From Spinacia oleracea (taxonomy: Eukaryota; Streptophyta; Magnoliopsida; Caryophyllales; Amaranthaceae), in contig NC_079491.1 in the NCBI RefSeq assembly GCF_020520425.1, positions 3,906,001 through 3,970,000 on the forward strand: a stretch of 64,000 bases of DNA, given 5' to 3'. Every line of letters starts with the position of its first letter. Position 1 is the stretch's first letter. The notes under the pieces are model-generated. The model did no database searches. It was not told the DNA's origin and was given only the letters and a program-made list of their open reading frames with translations. A program made the translations under genes and the position numbers. Below, piece by piece: positions 55,041 through 64,000 of the stretch.

Positions 55041-56407
55041 AAACAGTTGAAGACAAAATACGACTACTTCTCTCAAAGATGACGCCGTAGTGGGTCTTGT
55101 AGTGGTTATTACTGGTTAATTGGTTGCTTCTGTCAACGATACTCTTATGATCAAGAACCCGGCAGTCCTTTATTATCTGTGGTTCAACTTGTAAGATCAT
55201 GCTTTTGCATGATTGTCTTTGCCGGATTGAGGTGATTTCTGTCTTTCAATATTGCTTTCCCATTGCATTACCCTTCCCTTGAACCCTGTCTTAGAGTCGT
55301 AACTTTTTTTTTAATTTTCAAATGCAAGGTCGATCTGTTCATGGGACAAAGAGATGGGAATCACTTTACAACAAGAACTTGCATTTCTTTATCCTTCAAA
55401 AATATCATCTGTATGTTACTATTGAGAGCACATGTGAATATTTGCTAATTGTGAGATCCGTTTGTGTAACTGTGTTGTATAACTTGTACTCAGGACATAA
55501 TATGGAGGAACGATGAATTGAGGAGATGGCTGGCAAGAGTAGAAAATCAATCTTGCCTTTGATAAGTACCTAAGGTAATATCTGGCTTTCCTCTATTTTC
55601 TGATTGAGTTTAAGCACTTGAATATATGTGTGCATAAAAGTCTACTAAAATAGAACAAATGGCATATTGTCGACATCATTATTTTTGCAAATTGTGTCTT
55701 GGGCGAAAGTTGAAATCAAATAGCATAGGCTGCGTAGCATATATAAAAGGAAACAATGGCAATTTTCCCTTGTTGCCTCCGCATCCCAGTTCAGTCCCCT
55801 CTCAGAAAACTGAATGGGCAATTCTAATTATTCGTTCATGCTTGATTGGTGGTTTATCTGAATATGCTAGTTAGGGACAATCAAGGAAGCTGTATTTCAC
55901 AATCTCCAAAAAATCAGAAGAAAATTATTATCTTTTATTTATTTATTTATCTTACTCTATCTTGGATGCTCTCTGTGTTTTTGGTGCATAGGAGGGCCAA
56001 ATACCAAACAAAATTTATTTTATAGCAGTAAGATGTGGCTTAAAAAAGCCTTGGAAAATTTCAAACAAAACTCTCCTAATACCTTAGCCTAGGTGGGTTA
56101 GCGTGCAAAGTAAAATTTTCAGACATGGATCAGCTAGCATTTGCAAGCCAATGCACAGTTGTGTTGGCCTCAGAGCAGATGCTGTACCTCACCCTGGTGT
56201 CAGCTCATGCTTCATGGCATTGAGCAACATAGTAGGTGTGGCCGTGTGGGTAGAAATTATCTATATCTTGAAAGCATTAGTATGCCAAACATAGGATCCA
56301 TTTTTAGGATATTTGGCTTGATATTCCTGCGTTCCAGCCTCTAAGCAATGTTTATACCTTGGATAGCAGTAAAGAGTGTCACTTCTACAAAGAAGCTGAT
56401 ACCACAC

Positions 56408-56611
56408 TTAGGCTCCGTTCTATTCGACTTATTTTGTCTGAACTTATATTATCTAAACTTATCTGAACTTATTTTGTCTGAAATAAACTTATTCGTGTGG
56501 GAAAATGTCTGAAAAAACTTTTTTTTCCTAAACTTATATTATCTGAACTTATCTGTACATATTTTAACTTAATTGAAATTATCTGAACTTATATTGTCTG
56601 AAATAAGTCAA
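56408..56611. repeat. MITE-like repeat (gacttatttt family)
   Basis: Starts acttaggctccgttctattc and runs through many copies of ttatctgaacttattt. It abuts the direct repeat at 56618. The copy at 51778 lacks it, so it was probably inserted beside that sequence. Confidence 0.5.
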
Positions 56612-56617
56612 TATTTC

Positions 56618-56758
56618 GGTTATTCCCTGTTACGAGTATCACTTATCAGAAGAGTATAGATAATTTCAGAAATCAACCACATTCTAGTTTCATGATGAAA
56701 GCTGGATAAAACATTTTACTGAGTAGGAGGGAGTATTTGACAACATTTATGATTTAAG
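56618..56758. repeat. Direct repeat right of the broken PPR gene
   Basis: Second copy of 51778-51935, with two small deletions. Confidence 0.8.
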
Positions 56759-56763
56759 ATGGT

Positions 56764-57110
56764 TATTATAGTTCTGAAGGAGAGGAAGAGCAGAATGCTG
56801 TATCTAATCATACAAACTTGCAGCTGAATGCAGATCCCAAACTACTGGATAGGTACTGACTGATAAAGGGGTCAAGAAATGAGAAAAAGGAAGAAATGAT
56901 GGCATTCCAAGTTGCTGAGCAGGTGAAACTGGAGGCGCTAAATGATGATCGTCATGCTTAATTTTACCATTGTTATTGGTGATCGCGCTAAATTAAAGAG
57001 CTTTTGAAGAATGCTGCAACTGTAAAGATATCATCTTATGAGAAAAAAGTATGGTCTGGTTGAACCAAATGGAATGGGGAAGTCCACACGTACTTTTGAA
57101 GCTTTTCGCT
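56764..57110 (+). pseudogene. Eroded fragment of an ABC transporter F (ABCF4/GCN20-like) gene
   Basis: Translation in shifting frames recovers the order expected of the N-terminal part of plant ABCF4-type proteins: an acidic stretch (SSEGEEEQNAV), then EMMAFQVAEQVKLEALNDD, then FYHCYW/TIVIGD in different frames, then ELLKNAATVKIS, then YGLVEPNGMGKST. The last is a Walker A motif with Gly changed to Glu before PNG. Stops and frame changes are present, and the segment between VIGD and ELLKN is shortened. Nothing similar to the rest of the ATPase follows. Absence of introns across this span would fit a retrocopy, but that is not shown here. ABCF proteins are soluble ribosome-associated ATPases, not transporters. 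Confidence 0.7.
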
Positions 57111-57439
57111 AAGTTTTGTTAGATTTCTTCCTCTACCCAAACCCAAAATTTTAACGTCCAAAGATTGTGTGATATACTGATATCATTCAGTAATGTAATT
57201 GTAAACAAATTAATCCATGATTCTGGATTTAGCTGGCAAATTGAAGCTGCAACTTGGAGAGCTGGACTTTGCTTTTGTATAGGCAAGACTTTTGAACACC
57301 CCAGAATGAACTGTAGTATTATGATATATGAATTATGAGTGTGTTACTTATATCATTTCAATATGCAAAGGCTTCAGATGTTTTCAATATGCAGCATAGA
57401 CTAGAAATATGAATCAAATACAAATATAAAAAATGTCCG

Positions 57440-57662
57440 CAACATGGCAGAGCGGCCTACTATGTTATTCCGTCTCTTCATTTTATCTCAAGTACCCGTA
57501 TCGGATTCTCGACACTTCGACATGGGCACGGACACTCTGACACTTAATTTTCGACTTAAATCCTGGAAACTTTTTCACAATTTAGCCGAGTTGGACACTT
57601 GGACACGTAACTGGTGTCCGACACTAGTACCCGTGTCCAAGTTACATAGGCGGCCTATGTAA
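57440..57662. repeat. Foldback with ggacac/gtgtcc motifs
   Basis: Left gcagagcggcctactatgt and right acataggcggcctatgtaac are loosely inverted; the interior has inverted gtgtccgacac words. A decayed MITE is likely. Confidence 0.4.
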
Positions 57663-58733
57663 CGGCTTCAGTTCTGAAGCCTGAAAAAGAAGTCTGGTTG
57701 AAAAAGACCCACATCGTCTAAATAAGCTAGTATATGCTTGTTTATAAGCAGAAGCAAAGTTATAACATGATACGACCTTACTTGAACAGGATCTGTTCTA
57801 TAGTATTCGTACCTCTGTATCTTTGAGTTCTAAAGAGACAGGAAACCAAGTCTGGTGGATGAATCATGACCGTGTGATCAGAGCGTGATTAACGGCTACC
57901 GTTGATCCTCGGATCGCTGTGTGCTGTAGATGATCGTTCCCCTGTTCCTTTGTGTGAGCTTGGGATGTTCATACGGTTGTCTGACAGACTTCCAATCTTT
58001 TTTTTTAATTATTTTGATCGGAAAAAGGGGAAGTTTGGAGGGGGGAATCTGCAATCGGAACTCCGTCGTTGAGCTGGTCGTGTGTGGTGGTTGTTTTCTC
58101 TTTCCTCGGTGGCGCCTCCATTGTCACCGACATTTACAAACCTGACCTTGTATTGTAATTGACTTTTTTCTTCTTCTTTTATTGTTTTGTTTCTTGCACA
58201 CCAACTGTTTGATAAAATGCTCCAATGAATGTCTTGTATATATGTTGAACATTTTATACATGTTTGATCATAAACTCGTTGCTAATATAACTTTATGATT
58301 GATTTCGGTTACATTACTTGAGGTTTGATCTGTTAATGCAATGCTAACCATGTCATTTTCCTTAATATATCTCAAGGTGAGCGCGTATAGGTAATTTTGA
58401 AGTTATATGTTTCATCCGTTTTAAAATAGTTGCACCTTTTATGTCTAGCTACTTCGTTATTACTTGTGTATGGGAGGAGTGTTGAAGTAGATGTGAAAAA
58501 TGCAATAACGTAACTTGCATAAATATAAATTTGATTAAAACATACTCCGTATATAGATACAAAGAGTACATAAAACATTATAGAACAGGGGAAGTACACA
58601 ACATATTCACCCATTCGTTCCCGGTTAAACCATGTTGGCATACTTAAGTTTATGCCATTAAACTTATTATATTTTTAGAAAGCAACAACATAATATTATA
58701 ACCATATAAGTAACATTTATCAGTCTTTCAAAT

Positions 58734-58782
58734 ACTCCCTCCGTCTCTTTTCTGTTCTTTCTGTTTGGAATCTTTTTCTTAT
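58734..58782. mobile_element. Solo terminal fragment of a Stowaway MITE
   Basis: actccctccgtctcttttct at 58734 starts a Stowaway terminus, but the partner end is missing. It lies immediately downstream of the PLAT gene stop codon and may form part of its 3'UTR. Confidence 0.55.
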
Positions 58783-58790
58783 CAACCTTC

Positions 58791-60231
58791 TCAGCACAGA
58801 TTCCTGACGACGGAGAGTGAGTAAGGCGGTTCATCTTTAGCAAGCCATCGGTTAATGTTAAACCTTTTTACCGCGGAGGATTTCTGCGTCTGGTCATTAA
58901 CAACGGTAACTTCTAAGTAGTTAACGTACCATCCAGGGTGATCACCACCATTGTTGTGGCTCAATTCCATTTTGCAAATCTTGAGGCATTTTCCTGGGAT
59001 TTTAAATCTGTCTAATTGACCCTTTTCAAAGTAGTTCCTTGAATTAGGTCCATCTCTATATCTTCTAAGACTTGTAGCATCTACTGATTCCCCTTTCTTG
59101 TTATAAAGACGAAGTAAAATCTTAGCGTTTGTTCCAGCTCTTTCGTCGTTATTCCCTGTCTTCAATTTCACTACATACGTACATGACTGCATAATGCATG
59201 CACAAAAATAAGGGCATAATCAACTCATTAGTAGTAGTTTATGAACTATATGTCAGTGGCGGCACTAGTAAGGGTTCAGTGGGTTCAACTGAACACTTAC
59301 TAGAGCCGGAAAAAAAACTGTTAAAATAAATTTTTGGTATTGTTTGTAATTATTTCGAATCCTATCCCGTTTCTTTTCCCTTTTCTTTTTTTCTCCGTCT
59401 TCCTTTACATTTCAAAAACCAAAACATACACAATCTCTCCACTATTTTTTTTATTTTTTTTTTGTGTTTTGAAATTTGCAATTACTTTTTTCATTCAATT
59501 GATTTAAATTTGCTAAACTAGTTATTTCAACAACATAATGTTAGATTTTAGTTTAGAGCTATAACTCACTTGTTGCTTTACAATTAAATTTTTTGTTAGA
59601 TTGAAATTGACTTTATGAATGTGAATAGGTTGATATGAGATGAATGTTGTCAATTAAAACACCATTTCTTCGAGTTCAACTGCAATTTTTTTTAATATTA
59701 TTTATAATATATATGCACCGCCATATTATTAGTTGTAATAAGGATTTTAGATTGTCGTGTTTGATTTTTTCATATGCGTTTCAAAATTTCGAACCCTTAA
59801 TGAAAAAATCCTGGCACCACAACTGCTATATGTCCCCTTCGTTTCTGAATACTTTGACTAAAACGTTGTTTTGTTTGACTTATTTTGACTAATTTCAGAT
59901 AAAATAAGTTCAGATAGATTCAGTTAAGTTCAGATAAAATAAGTTTTTTTCAGACATTTTCACACCAAATAAGTTTATTTTAGATAAAATAAGTTTATAA
60001 TATACGTAGTAGTGTGTAAGGTATGACATAAACTACATGTTATGAGTATATAAATACAATAACATCGAGCACCAAGGACAATTCATGTATGCATAAATCA
60101 ATAACAGAAAAACGAGAAATATTGTATGATTAAAAACAAATGAAGTATAGTTAGGTTCTTACAGAGTGAGCAACAAAGGCTAAAGAGAGGAAGACAATGA
60201 GAACACTAAAGAAATGCACACCCTTTGCCAT
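58791..60231 (-). CDS. PLAT-domain plant stress protein (154 aa, two exons)
   Basis: Exon 1 is 60231-60163 (23 codons, a complete signal peptide MAKGVHFFSVLIVFLSLAFV) and exon 2 is 59186-58791; GT-AG intron, phase 0. The mature part begins SCTYVVKLKTGNN and contains the PLAT/LH2 beta sandwich (KILLRLYNKKGE, GPNSRNYFEKGQLDRF, HNNGGDHPGWYVNYLEVTV, FNINRWLAKDE), as in Arabidopsis PLAT1-3. These secreted or ER-associated proteins take part in abiotic stress responses; the biochemical role is unclear. A TATA box and an ACGT element lie upstream. The intron contains a 572-bp hAT-like element. The gene looks intact. Confidence 0.94.
59254..59825. mobile_element. hAT-like non-autonomous element (572 bp) in PLAT gene intron
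   Basis: Starts cagtggcggcactagtaagg and ends atcctggcaccacaactg, an inverted pair. Flanked by exact CTATATGT (59246-59253, 59826-59833). No transposase. Confidence 0.9.
59856..60003. repeat. gacttatttt-family repeat
   Basis: Starts gactaaaacgttgttttg and continues with cttattttgac and many copies of agataaaataagtt, in the PLAT gene intron. Confidence 0.45.
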
Positions 60232-60312
60232 GCCTATTTAAGTTTTTCTTTCTCTATTTAGAAGTTGTGGAGAAATGTTTTAGTTGTGGTTTGGCTTGCG
60301 ATAGTACCCTGT

Positions 60313-60321
60313 CTATTTATA
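60313..60321 (-). promoter_or_regulatory. TATA box of the PLAT-domain gene
   Basis: Tataaatag on the minus strand, about 85 bp upstream of the ATG at 60231, at a suitable distance for a short 5'UTR. Confidence 0.7.
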
Positions 60322-60677
60322 GCGCAAAGGCTAGTAGTGGTGAGGCAAATATTACAACGTACGAAATTACTCCATATTATATTTTTAAATAGATATATTA
60401 TACGAAGTATAGTTTAATGACAAGCACTAAATAAGGAAGGGATAGACAATAGGACAACGCATATATAAGAATTATAAACTAAGTCATGTATATCTGTTCG
60501 GAACTCCTTAAATCAAGAGTAAGTTTTGTGTTTGACCGTCTTATACTCATATGTCTCATAAGTCCGTTAATGTCAACATGACATCATTTAATATGAAGTG
60601 TGTAATAGCTTAGTGGTAAAGAGTTTTTTATTTCTATATTAAGATTATATGGATCGAACGACTCATAAGCAGAGCGC

Positions 60678-60686
60678 CACGTGTCA
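60678..60686. promoter_or_regulatory. G-box/ABRE-like CACGTGTC upstream of the PLAT-domain gene
   Basis: gccacgtgtcacgt contains CACGTG at 60678-60683 followed by a second ACGT core. About 450 bp upstream of the start codon. ABA response would be consistent with PLAT family behaviour but is inferred. Confidence 0.5.
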
Positions 60687-62399
60687 CGTAAACCTTTTTA
60701 GAAATGTCTTTTAATATATAGTATAGATAAGAATCAGATCAACCATGTTCCATTCTCAAGCGAAGTATGTACTCTTTTCTTGTTGTGGCTCGAGCGATTA
60801 GAATATTAGATCATGGACACATACGATTATGCACCCTGTTCGCTTTGCATATTTAAAAGAGCTTGTGATACGTTACGTGTTTCTTTTGATGCAGCATGTT
60901 AAATACGGGTCTGGACCGCACCCATCATCAAGAAAACGAATCGACTTAACAAGTCCAAAGGAAGTTCCACCTTAAAACACATGACAATAAGGAGAGTAAC
61001 CTCTTACCCTTATTAAGTGATTAACTCTTTCATCTTTTATCAATGTAGGACACTTACATGTGTTGTTTGAGAAGACTTGCTTCAACACAGCATGAGTATC
61101 ATGCACATATGTCCACAACGCAGACTTTAAGGTGAGTATGCTTACTTCTCGATCTTATTATCATATGGTTTTAAGATGAACTCCCGTTGGTCTTATGAGG
61201 TATCTCATTTATGAATTTTGACAATATTTAAAATTACTTTGACAAATAATGCAATTGAGTATTCAAAAATGGATATAGTTTTAATGATCAAATCAATAGG
61301 TGTTGAATGGATGAACATTGAACAAGGCATAGAATTCGGGTCCATTGATCCGCAAGTACTGCCCTATAGAGATTTCCGCCTCTAATTAAGGAACAATTAT
61401 GAATATATAACCTTATATTATTAGTCCCAAACCTCAATACAAACCTTTAAATTAAGATTTAATTAACATTTAGCTATTTTGATAATGTGGTGTAGTCAAT
61501 TATTGTTGGCTTTATGTGACAGATGTGCTAATATCATTCGTCTGAACTCAAGAAGATAACCTAAGATTTAAAGTCAATCACTTGATTTTCTATTTGGGAT
61601 AGAAGATGGGATCAGATCGGAGGGGAATATAGTATTAATATCAAGATCAACGTTGGCTTAAATCATTTAATGTCAATTACTCCCTAATAAAACAAAACAA
61701 TATATTACTTTATATTAAAACAGACACCAGAAATCACACGTGTCACTCCCTGGAAAAATTTTCCGTCAAAATTCATTTTCCTAAAAAGTGTACTTGTTGT
61801 TAAACAATGAAACCAATTAGATAAGCAATGAAAGTGGTCTTTCCGGTAAAGCGGTCTTACACAAAAGTTGTCGTATTAATAATGAAAAATATATTAACTC
61901 AATATTTCGGTCAAATTAGCATATTGCGTATATAAAATATGCATATTAAATAAATAAATTAAATAAGTATGTTCAAATTTTAATAATGTGCAGTAGTTTT
62001 GAAACGTTCAGTTAAATATTTTGTAAAAAAAATTAATTAAAATTCGTGCGTACATAGGATCTAATCTATTAACAAATTAAATCTATATCATAGGGGTGGA
62101 TATAAGCTGGGCCAAAGTATAACATGGCTTGGCTTAGTTATTATTGGGATCTTCAAAAATTAACAATATGGTTTATAACACACTATACAGTAGTATGATG
62201 AAAACTAAGTAGTATTGTATACATAGATGAAACTTGGATCGGCTATTACAAAATACTTCTTACCGTTATTTGTTTACTCATGCACTAAAGTAACGAACAA
62301 CTTTAGAAAATGACATTATTCAAATTAAATCTTTAAAAAACCGGGAACGAAAATTAAAAGGGGACAGGGAAGATTACTTGCCGCGGTGAGGAGGTTGAC

Positions 62400-62640
62400 G
62401 GAGAACAGGACGCGGTCGCGAGTCGGTAGAGGGAGATTGAACAACTTTATTTGAAGTTTTTCTCGTCGGTGGTCTTTCTCGGTAGAGGGTGGTTCAGCGA
62501 TGGAGAACAGAACGCGACGCACGTAGGTGACGATTGGCGAGGAGGCGAGAAAATAGAACCACCGGCGACTGGCGAGGAGGCGAGAAAACAGAACCACCGA
62601 CAATTAAAATGTACGTTGTAAGTTGTAACAACCTTCGAAA
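62400..62640. repeat. GC-rich segment with 35-bp tandem repeat
   Basis: ggcgaggaggcgagaaaa-tagaaccaccg is followed by a second copy (about 62536-62600). Minus-strand ORFs across it are made of the repeat and show no domain. Upstream, ggagaacaggacgcg/ggagaacagaacgcg is also repeated. Confidence 0.65.
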
Positions 62641-63407
62641 GGTTTGACCCGCGTTGACATGTACGTTGTAACATGGACTTTTTCTACTAGTGAATCTTCG
62701 TTTAACAACTTGAACATCCAATTAACTCACTGCAAAATTACAGCTAATTGATAAATAAATCAAAAATTATTAAATAATAGTCTTCACTTTGCTATTGTGG
62801 GTATTCTCCCACATTAAAGAAATATGATGTTTTACCTATTTGTAAATATACTCATAGTAGGGCGTTGGACTTGATGGGCTAGTATTGGGTTGATAATATT
62901 ATTTTCCTCGTATTTTGTCATATTCCAATATAGTATACATCACAATGTAAAAACATTATGATACAGATAAAAACGGAATGGATAAAAATTATTATTTAAT
63001 GTGTGATTTTTTTTTTATTTTTTTTTTCTATAGAGCGTTGGATTCTGCCTTCATCGTTCAATTCGATATAGTGCAAGATAAAGTTTGATAAAATCTGGAA
63101 GAACGGGTAATCGTGCCGAAGCCGAAGAACAAGGACATAATGAATAAAGGAAAAGAAAATGTTACAGAAGAACACCCAGTGGGGATTTTTTTTATTTGAC
63201 AAAGGCTACCATAAACAAACTAAACATACTAAAAAGAAACCCTGATTTTAGAGCAAGAGTGAGCTTTTATGAGATAATAAATATGTTTTATTGCCACATA
63301 TGTATTTATAGTCGTACAATGTTGGTGTTCTTCCTTCTGTGAAACTTTTTACCTCATTCACTAGTTAGATTTTTCTAGACAATTATTTAATCAGATATTT
63401 CTTAGGT

Positions 63408-63557
63408 AAATTTTAAATATTATTTCACACTAGATTTTTCTACCTGCTTTACTTATGGTTTTCTATAGTATATTCTAGATCTAGGTTCTAGATATTATTT
63501 TACACTAGATTTTTCTACCCACTCTACTTTGGTTTTCTATAGTATATTATAGATGTA
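63408..63557. repeat. Direct repeat of about 78 bp
   Basis: Two copies of ttacactagatttttctacc ... ggttttctatagtatattctag, interrupted on the right by the MITE at 63558. Confidence 0.75.
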
Positions 63558-63945
63558 GGGCGTGTTCGGCGGTAGCATTTGAGGTAGCGGGTAGCGTTTT
63601 GACCGAGTCAAGACGCTACTTGTAAAATTTGTAAGTGTTTGGCGAGGTAGCGATTTAGGTAGCGGTTAGCGGTAGAGGTAGCGGTTGAGTAGCTATTATC
63701 AAACGTTAAAATTAGTAGCGTTTAAGGTAGCGGATAGCGTTTGATAAATTTATATTAAAGTTTAAAATAATATTTCAGCTTTTATTTTATTTTATAATAT
63801 CAACTGCTACTTCTACCGAACACTCATATTAGTTACCCGCTACTTTAACAGCTAACCGTTACCCGCTACTATTGACCGCTACCCGTTACTCCAACCTTTA
63901 ACCGCTAACCGCTAACCGCTACCGCTACTTTTGCCAAACAGGGCC
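63558..63945. mobile_element. PIF/Harbinger-like MITE made of gtagcgg repeats (388 bp)
   Basis: Starts gggcgtgttcggcggtagc and ends cttttgccaaacagggcc. GTA on both sides (63555-63557, 63946-63948) may be a 3-bp target duplication. Interior consists of inverted runs of gtagcggt and accgctacc. Confidence 0.7.
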
Positions 63946-64000
63946 GTAGATTTTTCTAGATTAAATAAGGGGAAAGAAAAGGTTACAGAAGAACCACCAC

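Larger units (their letters stand above)
55041..58790. other. Intergenic region with repeats and gene fragments
   Basis: Apart from the features listed separately (56408 repeat, 56618 direct repeat, ABCF fragment, foldback near 57440) I see no gene. ORFs here have no recognisable motif. Confidence 0.5.
60232..64000. other. Right-end intergenic region, repeats only
   Basis: Features inside: a tRNA-like atagcttagtggtaaagag near 60606 with ggatcgaac near 60652 (possible SINE), tandem GC-rich repeats at 62400-62600, direct repeats at 63400-63545 and a PIF-like MITE at 63558-63945. No coding gene recognised. Confidence 0.5.

Noticed and set aside
60600-60670. tRNA gene at atagcttagtggtaaagag
   Set aside because: A and B boxes are present loosely but the stems do not pair; at most a SINE remnant.
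62325-62721. Overlapping minus-strand ORFs (75-92 aa)
   Set aside because: They consist of the 35-bp tandem repeat and its surroundings; no domain.

Overview
The window is a plant nuclear genome segment from a eudicot, AT-rich and full of small DNA transposons. The gene set (ARIADNE-type RBR ubiquitin ligases, LEA_2/NHL proteins, P- and E-class PPR proteins, a vicilin with Cys-rich N-terminal repeats, cytosolic uS14/RPS29, a PLAT stress protein) and the canonical GT-AG introns leave no doubt about this. The dense Stowaway content and general sequence character suggest Caryophyllales (spinach, beet or quinoa relatives), but that placement is inference only. I see no bacterial, CRISPR or viral system, and no tRNA or rRNA gene.

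Layout. 0.5-3.7 kb (+): ARI-like ligase 1 (two exons, 619 aa). 3.7-7.1 kb: repeats, including CACTA and Stowaway MITEs and a perfect 191-bp tandem duplication. 7.1-13.5 kb: three damaged copies of an LEA_2/NHL-type gene. Between copies 2 and 3 lies a second 5' region of an ARI gene, cut off just after its start codon (about 11.4-12.1 kb). 13.5-17.4 kb: nested MITEs. 17.4-19.5 kb (+): ARI-like ligase 2 (505 aa). The order ARI, LEA, LEA, truncated ARI, LEA, ARI is best read as tandem duplication of an [LEA_2 - ARI] block followed by truncation and transposon insertion. 19.5-25 kb is essentially gene-free. 25.0-28.3 kb (-): intact P-class PPR gene with a 5'UTR intron. 30.3-34.8 kb (-): six-exon vicilin whose promoter has TATA, RY and ACGT elements. 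37.6-38.6 kb (-): small Cys-rich secreted protein resembling Ole e 6. 39.3-41.1 kb (-): three-exon RPS29. 43.0-45.3 kb (-): two-exon gene for a small unrecognised protein with a 2-kb intron. 45.3-52.9 kb: repeats (MULE MITE, Stowaway, hAT, SINE). 52.9-55.0 kb (+): broken E-class PPR gene. 56.8-57.1 kb (+): eroded fragment of an ABCF-type ATPase gene. 58.8-60.2 kb (-): PLAT-domain stress protein. 60.2-64 kb: repeats.

The genes do not form a pathway; they are ordinary neighbours on a chromosome arm. What stands out is genome evolution. Duplicated flanks give natural empty sites for several insertions, so the order of events can be read directly. I find no convincing new biological system. The best leads are the LEA_2-ARI block duplication, the small protein gene with its 2-kb intron, and the retained gene fragments.
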